Below the pieces are notes generated by a model that worked only from the letters and a program-made list of their open reading frames with translations, did not search any database and was not told where the DNA came from. 27,718 bases of DNA from Oscillospiraceae bacterium (GTDB taxonomy: Bacteria; Bacillota_A; Clostridia; Oscillospirales; CAG-272): assembly GCA_015064195.1 (NCBI GenBank), contig SVSO01000013.1, forward strand, positions 1 to 27,718. The letters run 5' to 3'. Position numbers and translations under genes: made by a program. This document shows, in pieces, positions 15,237-22,243 of this stretch; the first letter of the stretch is position 1; each line of letters begins with the position of its first letter.

Positions 15237-15815
15237 TTACTGCGTTTTTTCTTCGATGGTGAAATCTGCTGTGGTTACTCTTGTCACATCGGACACGGTC
15301 AGCGAATCGATTTCGATGGGGTAGACCTTGTAAAAGAGTGAGAGCTTGTAGGGCGTATCGGGAATGTTCCAGATGCGGGTCTTTTCTTCCGATTCCAGAT
15401 CCAGCAGCTCAATGCGCGGGATATGGGTCAGCTCCGCCGCGGATTTGCCGAGTATGTCGCCCTTCAGCGTGGAGCGGCTCTGCAGCAGCTGCATAGCGCG
15501 TCCGAGAATCTTCGCCTCCTCCAGCGTCCGGAATTTGATGTCGCTCATGGAATATGCGGTGATCATATAGTAAAGATCCACAAACAGCGGGGGATTCCGG
15601 AGCTTGCCCGCACCGACGGGAACCTTATCCGTCGGGATAATATCGATGTTGCGCTTGATATCGTAAAGGTAGATGCCAAGCGAAATATCACCCTTGTCGC
15701 TGGGATGGCACATACCGATCCCTTCGCTTCCCTGAATGATATCGGGCACCATTCCCTCCCGCAGAATCCGGATGATCGCCTCGCTCACATCGGATATGAT
15801 ACCATAGCCAGCCAT
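15237..15815 (-). CDS. DUF4255 cap/tail terminator protein (Pvc16/Afp16-like)
   Basis: A 192-residue DUF4255 protein. Recognisable features are the N-terminal helix (ISDVSEAIIRILREGM), IYLYDIKRNIDI, PPLFVDLYYMITAYS, and LGRAMQLLQSRSTLKGDIL followed by a beta C-terminus. In extracellular CISs this protein forms the terminal cap that ends tube and sheath polymerisation at the distal end. The length equals the conserved core without a long C-terminal extension; the next gene may supply that part. The ATG at 15815 has GGAGGAAAACAT, an ideal SD. Together with the AAA+ ATPases it marks this as a Pvc/Afp-related CIS rather than a T6SS or a phage tail. Confidence 0.93.
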   Translation of the reverse strand: MAGYGIISDVSEAIIRILREGMVPDIIQGSEGIGMCHPSDKGDISLGIYLYDIKRNIDIIPTDKVPVGAGKLRNPPLFVDLYYMITAYSMSDIKFRTLEEAKILGRAMQLLQSRSTLKGDILGKSAAELTHIPRIELLDLESEEKTRIWNIPDTPYKLSLFYKVYPIEIDSLTVSDVTRVTTADFTIEEKTQ

Positions 15816-15833
15816 ATGTTTTCCTCCGTTTTA

Positions 15834-18419
15834 TCAATGTGCTTCCGGCGGACAGGTACAGCTTTCATCGCCCTCACAATGGCATTCGCCGCACTCGCAG
15901 CAGAACGGACAGTCGCAGGTCGCCGCATCGTGAGGGATATGATATTCCATCACGCTGCCGTTTTTATCCAGACTTACGCCGTCGCCCTGATACACATCCG
16001 CATGGAATGTGCCCATATACTTGATGCCGCCGTTGTCGTAATACTGCGTGCCCTGGCCTTCCTTCCTACCGGATGCAAAGCTACCGGCATACAGCAGCTT
16101 GCCGTGATGATACAGCTTGCCTTCGCCCTCATACAGGCCGTTTGCAAAGCCGCCTTCATAGAGCAGCTCGCCCGCCTCATAGAGCTTGCCTGCACCGTTG
16201 TATTTACCGCCGGAAAACAGGCCCTCGTAGATGAGCGCGCCCGTCTCGCCGTCATAAAGCGTACCACTGCCTTCATAGAGACTGCCGGCCAGTGTACCGC
16301 GGTAAGTAAGAACACCATTTTCATTCCAGATCGTAGCATAGCCGTCGGTGACATAGCCCGCACGGAACGTGCCATCGCAGAGAATATTGCCGGCTGTGTC
16401 ATAGAGCGTGCCCTCGCCCTCGGCAACATTATTGGAAAAGCCGCCTTCATAGACCAGCACGCCGTTCTCATAGCGTTTGCCTTCGCCGTGATACATACCG
16501 TTCGAGAAGCCGCCCTCATAGACCGGCTTTCCGCGCTCGGTGAGCTTGCCCTCGCCGTCGTATTTGCCCGAAGCAAATCCGCCCTCATAGACGGTGTTTC
16601 CGCTGGCAAGTCTGCCCTCGCCGTGATATTTTCCGGCCGCGAAGCTTCCGGTGTAGGCAGGCGTTATGCCATCCGAGGAGTAGAGCGTTCCATCGCCGTG
16701 ATACTGGTCAGATGCAAATCCGCCCTCATAGTGAAGCTTGCCGTCAGCGGAATATTCGATGCCGGCACCGTGGCGCAGTCCGTCGCGGAATTCGCCCTCA
16801 TACACCAGCACATCGTTTTTATAGGATTTGCCCGTGCCGCTGTATTCGCCTTCCTCAAACATTCCCTCATAGATGAGCTTGCCCGATGCATCGTACAGCT
16901 TGCCCTCGCCGTGATAGAGACGATTCTCCACCGTACCGGAATAAAGCACGGTACCGTTGGCATTGTAAAGCGTGACCGAGCCGGTCACCACATCGCCGCT
17001 GCCCACGATGCCGTCGGATACCACATCGCCGGTCGGATCGTAGAAGGTGCCGCTTCCCTGCGGGATACCCATGGAGAAGGTGCCCGAATAGGTCAGCTGT
17101 CCGTTTTCATAGAGCCGTCCGTCGCCGTTGTAAAGCCCGTCGGTGAAGCCGCCGTCATAGATGAGGGACGTGCCGCTGTAGAGCTTGCCGCTGCCATCAT
17201 ATACGCCGCCAGCAAAATCGCCGATGTATTCCACCTTACCGTTCTTGTAGGTGCGGCCGCTTCCGTCATACTCGCCGTTGGCGAAGCTGCCTTCATAAAG
17301 GAGTGCGCCCTTATCGTCAAAGAGTTTGCCTTCACCGTGATATTCGCCGCCTTCGACAGAGCCGACATACTGGTAACTGCCGTTTTTGTTGAACAGCGTC
17401 ACGGTTCCGGTAACGACCTTGCCATCCGCGATCTCGCCGTTTGACAGAATCTTTCCGGATTTATCGTAAAATGTGCCGATTCCGTGGGGTTCTCCCATGG
17501 AGAAACCACCGGCATAGGACAGCGCACCGCCCTCATAGAGCTTGCCGTCGCCGCTGTACAGGCCGTTTGTAAAGCTGCCCTCATAGAGCAGTGCGCCGGA
17601 CTGATACAGCTTTCCCGTACCATTGTAGGAACCGTTTGCAAAGCCGCCCTCATAGAGAAGCTTGCCGGCATCATCGTACAGCTTGCCTTCACCGTTGTAC
17701 TCTGCACTGGCAAATTCGCCGTCATAGATGAGGCTTCCCGCTTCATTGTAAAGCTTGCCCTCTCCATTGGGAGTGCCTGCCGTAAATGCACCGCTGTAGC
17801 GCACGTTGCCGTTTTCGTAATACTCGACACCGCTGCCCTCATAGAGATTGGCCGCAAATTCGCCTTTATACAGTACACTGCCGTCCGGTCGGAACAGCGT
17901 ACCGCTGCCGGAGTAGGCATTGGCCGCGAAATCACCGGTATAGACAGGATTCCCGTCATAATCATACAGGCTTCCGCTGCCTTCCACCTTACCGTCAAGG
18001 AGCGGCCCTTCGTAAATCAGCGCGGTAAAGGCCGTGTCATCGTAGAGCTTCACCTTACCGGTATAGCCCTCCACCTTTTCGCTGTAGATCCACATGGATT
18101 TGGTGAGATATTTCTGCTCAAACCACGGGTATCCAACCCGGATGATCAGTGCCGCCAGCAGCAGTGCCGCCAGTGCGATCGCATAGACCAGCTTTTTTGC
18201 CACATACCGGTCGCCGATCAGAAAATACTGTTTGATGGAGGTTGGCTTTGCCGTGATGCCCTTCATGCCCTGCTTCACATCGGAGGCGACCTTGGAGACA
18301 ATATTCTGAGGGTTCAGCTTTCTTGTGATTTTGCGCACGAACATGGAGATCGGCGCGATAAAAATGCGCTGGCATTTTTTCAGGAAAAGCGTAAACGCTG
18401 ACCACAAATTAAAATTCAT
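15834..18419 (-). CDS. Membrane-anchored giant MORN-repeat protein with Cys-rich tail
   Basis: An 861-residue protein. Residues 1-76 are basic; a single membrane helix spans ~77-94 (LVYAIALAALLLAALIIRVG). From ~134 to ~823 I count 29 consecutive MORN-like units of 22-25 residues with consensus YEGxFxxGxYxGxGKLYxxxGxL. The last 38 residues hold nine cysteines (835-856). The positive-inside rule predicts a cytoplasmic N-terminus and an extracytoplasmic repeat domain, though nothing proves this. MORN repeats form long beta rods that bind lipids or proteins. Twenty-nine is very many for a bacterial protein. It lies between the kinase-like gene and the cap gene, 18 bases ahead of the latter, so a link to CIS anchoring or sensing is likely. 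ATG 18419 has GTGGGATG upstream. Confidence 0.92.
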   Translation of the reverse strand: MNFNLWSAFTLFLKKCQRIFIAPISMFVRKITRKLNPQNIVSKVASDVKQGMKGITAKPTSIKQYFLIGDRYVAKKLVYAIALAALLLAALIIRVGYPWFEQKYLTKSMWIYSEKVEGYTGKVKLYDDTAFTALIYEGPLLDGKVEGSGSLYDYDGNPVYTGDFAANAYSGSGTLFRPDGSVLYKGEFAANLYEGSGVEYYENGNVRYSGAFTAGTPNGEGKLYNEAGSLIYDGEFASAEYNGEGKLYDDAGKLLYEGGFANGSYNGTGKLYQSGALLYEGSFTNGLYSGDGKLYEGGALSYAGGFSMGEPHGIGTFYDKSGKILSNGEIADGKVVTGTVTLFNKNGSYQYVGSVEGGEYHGEGKLFDDKGALLYEGSFANGEYDGSGRTYKNGKVEYIGDFAGGVYDGSGKLYSGTSLIYDGGFTDGLYNGDGRLYENGQLTYSGTFSMGIPQGSGTFYDPTGDVVSDGIVGSGDVVTGSVTLYNANGTVLYSGTVENRLYHGEGKLYDASGKLIYEGMFEEGEYSGTGKSYKNDVLVYEGEFRDGLRHGAGIEYSADGKLHYEGGFASDQYHGDGTLYSSDGITPAYTGSFAAGKYHGEGRLASGNTVYEGGFASGKYDGEGKLTERGKPVYEGGFSNGMYHGEGKRYENGVLVYEGGFSNNVAEGEGTLYDTAGNILCDGTFRAGYVTDGYATIWNENGVLTYRGTLAGSLYEGSGTLYDGETGALIYEGLFSGGKYNGAGKLYEAGELLYEGGFANGLYEGEGKLYHHGKLLYAGSFASGRKEGQGTQYYDNGGIKYMGTFHADVYQGDGVSLDKNGSVMEYHIPHDAATCDCPFCCECGECHCEGDESCTCPPEAH
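15852..15917 (-). other. Nine-cysteine C-terminal motif of the MORN protein
   Basis: Codons 835-856 of the MORN protein encode CDCPFCCECGECHCEG followed by DESCTC: nine Cys and one His in 22 residues. Spacing CxC-xx-CC-x-C-xx-C-x-C is metallothionein-like or zinc-ribbon-like. It is the only Cys-rich stretch of a protein otherwise almost free of Cys. Probable metal or cluster binding, or disulfide knot if exported (inference). Confidence 0.8.
15951..18020 (-). repeat. Array of 29 MORN-like repeats (protein-level)
   Basis: Codons 134-823 of the MORN protein. Units are 22-25 residues. Three units (9, 15, 24 at about residues 302, 444, 680) are degenerate with a VVTG or VTDG core instead of YxGxG, and they recur inside a five-unit block. 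Blocks at residues 278-396, 420-538 and 633-752 have matching unit lengths (23,24,25,24 or 25,23). The DNA-level repetition (tcatagagcttgcc-like words) follows from this and is not a CRISPR array. Confidence 0.88.
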
Positions 18420-18434
18420 TTTTCATCCCACTGT

Positions 18435-19286
18435 TCATTTGATTTGTACGGATCCGATCTGATCGAAATTCAGGTGTCTTGCCCCGGTGTCCTTCGTATC
18501 GCCGATGGTATAGATGAGATACACCGCCGCGGCGATGAGCAGCAGTACCAGCAGTATCTTGCGAAGCACCTTGAAGCCCGCCTTGATCTTCTCCCAGAGC
18601 TTATGCCAGATGGACGGCTCGCTCTCCCTTGCATCGGCAGAGACAGCCTTCTGCATCATCTCATGATAGGCACTGTACAGCCCGATGAGGTCGCATTCCG
18701 TCGTCAGCAGCGGCAGGTCGGTGAGGAACTGCGTCACCTCTGCGGAGGAATAATCCTCTGCCTCTTTTCTGAAGATAAAGCGCAGCAGCGCATCGATCTT
18801 TGCCATGGAATCCGCGCGGGTGCAGGTGCTTTGCCGTTCGATGTCCTCGATATCGTAGTTGAAATGGAGCGTCATATCGCTGTCCACAATAATGTTTTCC
18901 GGCACACAGCATCCGGCGAGATAATAATCCGGCAGCTCCTGCAGGATCATCCGCTCAAGGATCCGTCTGCCGATCTCAAGCTTTTCCGGAAGAGACAGAC
19001 TTTCCGTCGCAAGCTTATCCCGGAGCGTGACACCCTGGGTATATTTCATGACGATGCACAGTGCATCGTCGAACATGAAATGCTCGATAAAATCGGTGAA
19101 GCTGGTGCTTTGTGCCGCGTCGGAGAGGCCGGGCAGGATTCCCGGAAACAGCCCTCTGTCGCTGATGGCGAGGATCCTGCACAGCCCGCCCTTTGCCGCA
19201 TTTCTGCATATGTAGATCTCACGGGTATCACTGATCTCTTTGACGAATGTCACAGGATACTCATGCTCGAATGTATGGATGACCAA
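18435..19286 (-). CDS. Tail-anchored kinase-like protein lacking catalytic residues
   Basis: A 283-residue protein with a Ser/Thr-kinase-like arrangement: a hinge-like stretch CIVMKYTQGVTLRDKL (~77-92), then LAGCCVPENIIVD (123-135), which aligns with the HRDxKPENIxxD catalytic loop. The PEN is kept but His-Arg-Asp is replaced by Ala-Gly-Cys (124-126). The DFG position reads DIE (145-147). No VAIK lysine or glycine-rich loop is evident. A single TM helix lies at ~243-261, leaving a short C-terminal tail. This predicts a membrane-tethered pseudokinase. The start is TTG at 19286, with AAAGGGG eight bases upstream. It lies between the Ig-domain protein and the MORN protein, suggesting these membrane proteins act together. 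A non-kinase alpha-helical receptor domain is the alternative. Confidence 0.8.
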   Translation of the reverse strand: MVIHTFEHEYPVTFVKEISDTREIYICRNAAKGGLCRILAISDRGLFPGILPGLSDAAQSTSFTDFIEHFMFDDALCIVMKYTQGVTLRDKLATESLSLPEKLEIGRRILERMILQELPDYYLAGCCVPENIIVDSDMTLHFNYDIEDIERQSTCTRADSMAKIDALLRFIFRKEAEDYSSAEVTQFLTDLPLLTTECDLIGLYSAYHEMMQKAVSADARESEPSIWHKLWEKIKAGFKVLRKILLVLLLIAAAVYLIYTIGDTKDTGARHLNFDQIGSVQIK

Positions 19287-19311
19287 TGCAAAATCCCCTT
19301 TCTGCTGTCAC

Positions 19312-21018
19312 TCAGTTTCGTACCACGACCATGATAGAGGCTTTGATCTCGGGATATGCCGCACTCTGGGCGATGACCTCGTATACGCCCTCGGTATTGG
19401 GTGCGACATACATACCGTTCTGATCGATCTCGCCGCCGTTTTCGGATACCACCGACCAGCGGACGGTTTTGTTCGTCATGTTGGTGCAGACCGCATCCAG
19501 ATACTTGCTCTCCCGAGGCTTCAGCACAAGGGAGCTGGGCTTGATGGTCAGACGCATACTCCGCTTTTCCACCGCCGCTTCGTCCACATCGCGGATGGCT
19601 GTCCATTTGATATCGATATAATCGGCCAGAATCGTGGATTTTGTCATAACGCCGATGACAAAGCTTCCCTTTGTCGGCGAAAGCTTGACGGCGGTATCAA
19701 ACATGGGAATGCTTTCGCTGAAAATGTTGGATGCGCCGTAGATGACCTCGTTCTCCGCAGTCGGCACACCGAGAATAACGGTAACGCTGCCAAGTCCCAG
19801 ACCGTGCACGATCTCGTCAGAGAAATACACATTGTTTTTATAGCTTCCCGCAGTGAGATTGATGCGGCAGACACCGCTGGCGATCTCATTTGCCCGTGCC
19901 GCCGGATGAAGTTCACCGGAATGTCCGCCCTCCTGCACCATGACAGCGCCGCGATTCTGAGATGTCAGTTTATCCATGGAACGAAGCAGTGTCTGGCTGG
20001 GGACATACTGACCGAAGGGAATATTCTCCACATTTTCGATGATGATGGAACCGCCCGCCTTGACAAGATCGATTCTCGCAAGATACAGCCGCTGACCAAG
20101 CGTTCCTCTCAGAACAGCGTCCATGCCCTGACGATATGCCGCCTCGGTGATTACATCCGCGATATCGCGGAGGGTGACGGAAACGGTATTTTTACCGCCG
20201 ATCTCGCCCTCAGCGGGAACTTTATCGTAGGAGAGGGTGAAGGTGGTGGGGTCGATCATGGCCACGCCGTCGGTATCCACCACATCGGAGGCACAGACGT
20301 TATAGATGAGGGTATATTTGCCGGTTTTCTCAAAGAGCATCTCATCAAAGACCACCTTGAGAATGGAGCCTGCATCGGAAACCGCGTTCAGGCAGTCCAG
20401 CTGAATATCGTAGGAGAAAGCGGCATACCGCTTGGTGAACACCTCGATCTCCACCGTCAGCTCAAAGCTTTCGTCGGGGTGAACATAGCGGGGCATAATG
20501 TGGCGGATGCGCATATTTTCGTCGCGGAATACGGTGATCTTGCGCTCAAACAGATCACCGCTGTTGATCATCTCGTCGTCCGGTTCCTCGTTCGTCAGAT
20601 AGAGATTGTAGGTCTCGCGGATCTTGTCGTAATAGGTTTTGCCCGGCTCGGATGCCACATTGTGGGACTCATCCTTTTCCGCTTCGCTGTATTCGAGGCA
20701 GAGATAGGCATAGGATTCACCGCCGCCCAGTGCCGTATCATAGCCGTTGATGAGGGAGAGCTTCTTGGTCACGGGCGCATCGATGACGACCTCGCGGCCG
20801 GTGGGATCGAATGCCATGCCGCAGTCGATGGTCAGGGTCTGCTCATCCAGTTGGGTGACATTGAGTCCGGAAACGACGCCCACGCCGTGGATCAGGCGAT
20901 TGGCAATGCGGCGCTTGTCGTTCATGTATTTCTGCTCGGCGTTGAAATCCTCCACGCTGAGGAGCTTGCCGTAATAATATTTGTTGCGCTCAAAGGGGTA
21001 GAGCTTGATGTTGTTCAT
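19312..21018 (-). CDS. CIS baseplate/fibre-associated protein with C-terminal Ig-like domain
   Basis: A 568-residue protein. The N-terminus MNNIKLYPFERNKYYYGKLL followed by SVEDFNAEQKYMNDKRRIANRL and GVVSGLNV is a signature I associate with uncharacterised proteins near CIS baseplate genes; I cannot name a function. The middle is mixed alpha/beta with long strands. The final ~80 residues (LTIKPSSLVLKPRESKYLDAV, VRWSVVSENGGEIDQNGMYVAP, GVYEVIAQSA) form a bacterial Ig-like (Big-type) domain, usually an exposed binding module. No signal peptide or TM. ATG 21018 is chosen for its GGAGGCAGAT SD; an upstream ATG at 21075 overlaps the previous stop as ATGA and is a possible alternative adding 19 residues. 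Probable role: surface-exposed baseplate or receptor-binding component. Confidence 0.84.
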   Translation of the reverse strand: MNNIKLYPFERNKYYYGKLLSVEDFNAEQKYMNDKRRIANRLIHGVGVVSGLNVTQLDEQTLTIDCGMAFDPTGREVVIDAPVTKKLSLINGYDTALGGGESYAYLCLEYSEAEKDESHNVASEPGKTYYDKIRETYNLYLTNEEPDDEMINSGDLFERKITVFRDENMRIRHIMPRYVHPDESFELTVEIEVFTKRYAAFSYDIQLDCLNAVSDAGSILKVVFDEMLFEKTGKYTLIYNVCASDVVDTDGVAMIDPTTFTLSYDKVPAEGEIGGKNTVSVTLRDIADVITEAAYRQGMDAVLRGTLGQRLYLARIDLVKAGGSIIIENVENIPFGQYVPSQTLLRSMDKLTSQNRGAVMVQEGGHSGELHPAARANEIASGVCRINLTAGSYKNNVYFSDEIVHGLGLGSVTVILGVPTAENEVIYGASNIFSESIPMFDTAVKLSPTKGSFVIGVMTKSTILADYIDIKWTAIRDVDEAAVEKRSMRLTIKPSSLVLKPRESKYLDAVCTNMTNKTVRWSVVSENGGEIDQNGMYVAPNTEGVYEVIAQSAAYPEIKASIMVVVRN

Positions 21019-21071
21019 ATCTGCCTCCGTCTGCCGCCCATAGCGGCTGTATTTTGATTGAGATTCGGGAA

Positions 21072-22226
21072 TCATTCGGACTCATGCGGCATATCACCGC
21101 TGAGGGTGGAGCGCATCATCACGGACAGGCCGTCAAAGGCTGCCGGCTTGAAGCTGCCAAGGGTGCTGTTGATGCCGAGATAGGAAAATCTGCCTGCGAA
21201 AATGTAAGGCTCCAGCACAACAATGCGCAGGCTGAAGGGTGCCGGGAGCATTTCCTCCGCCACCTTGCGGAGTGCGTTGTAATCATGCTCACCTTTCACG
21301 ATGCCGCTTTTGATGAGCACCGTAATGGTGTAGGGGTCATTGCCGTACATGGGAAGCAGTGTTTTGTCATAAAGCTCCGTTCCGGCATAGCTTCCAATAT
21401 CGAATTCCTCGATGATGAAGGGAGCTTCGCCGGTGAACAGCTCGATAATCTCGGAGAGTCCTTCCTTCGTTCCCCGTCTGCGATAGAGGGAGATGGCCCG
21501 CAGGATAAACCGCCGCAGTTTTTCTTCCTCCCAGAGCCAGCCCTCGGAAATGTCCAGCCACTCTGTGATCCACAGAAGGAAATCGTACTCGGTGCATTCC
21601 GGGTCGAAATAGTAGGCCGAGCTGCCGATCAGTGCATCCAGCTCCTCATAGACCGTTTGGAAGATGGCCAGATACCGTTCGAGAAACTGCCCGTCTTTAT
21701 CATGACTGCGATAGATCTGCGGAAGAAGGTCGATCCACGACTGGGCGGGAAGATAAACTCTCAGCTCACAGAGGGATGCCGGACGGTCGTTTCGGCTGTA
21801 CAGCTCCGTCAGAAACCAGATGTAGCGTCCGGTCACATCATGGAGCAGCACATCCGCCGCATCCGCGATTTTCTTTGCCGCAAACGGTTCAAACAGCTCC
21901 AGCTTTTTGCGGAGGGTGAGCGACTCATCCGCAAGGATGCCCGTTATGCTGAAGGTCTGCCCGTTTTTCGTAAACTCCTCCGTATCGGCTGCATAAACGG
22001 TGATGCGCAGATCGCTCCGTGCGCAGTCCTCCGTCCTGAGGGTGAGCCGGTGCCATCGGGTGCCCTTCTCGCCGGAATCAAAGATGCGCGTCAGGAACAT
22101 TCCCACGCCTGAACCGCCCTCTGAGGAGAAGCACAGTCTGTCATCACAGGGCGTCATTTTCTCATACAGTCCGCGCTCAAAATCATTGGTTTTATTGATA
22201 ATGAAATATTTCAGCTTTTCTCTCAT
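21072..22226 (-). CDS. Phage tail protein I-like baseplate protein
   Basis: A 384-residue protein. The second half matches the tail-protein-I/TIGR02242-type pattern: WIDLLPQIYRSHDKDGQFLERYLAIFQTVYEELDALI (~164-200, quoted in parts), FDPECTEYDFLLWITEWL (~207-224) and RRFILRAISLYRRRGTKEGL (~238-257), then a beta C-terminus. P2 gpI-like proteins join baseplate wedges to fibres. The first ~160 residues are beta-rich and may form an added domain. The start at ATG 22226 is supported by GGAGAGG; a TTG at 22247 overlapping the previous stop is rejected. It follows the two J-like proteins, as I follows J in phage tails and in many CIS loci. Confidence 0.88.
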   Translation of the reverse strand: MREKLKYFIINKTNDFERGLYEKMTPCDDRLCFSSEGGSGVGMFLTRIFDSGEKGTRWHRLTLRTEDCARSDLRITVYAADTEEFTKNGQTFSITGILADESLTLRKKLELFEPFAAKKIADAADVLLHDVTGRYIWFLTELYSRNDRPASLCELRVYLPAQSWIDLLPQIYRSHDKDGQFLERYLAIFQTVYEELDALIGSSAYYFDPECTEYDFLLWITEWLDISEGWLWEEEKLRRFILRAISLYRRRGTKEGLSEIIELFTGEAPFIIEEFDIGSYAGTELYDKTLLPMYGNDPYTITVLIKSGIVKGEHDYNALRKVAEEMLPAPFSLRIVVLEPYIFAGRFSYLGINSTLGSFKPAAFDGLSVMMRSTLSGDMPHESE

Positions 22227-22243
22227 GAATGCCCTCTCCGGAA

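Noticed and set aside
15423..17444. A 673-codon plus-strand frame with apparent internal repeats
   Set aside because: Its repetition is the reverse-strand shadow of the MORN repeats; it also overlaps the cap gene.
15951..18020. Repetitive DNA words that could be taken for a CRISPR or tandem repeat array
   Set aside because: Repeats are imperfect, 66-75 bases, in frame and explained by MORN units within one intact coding region.
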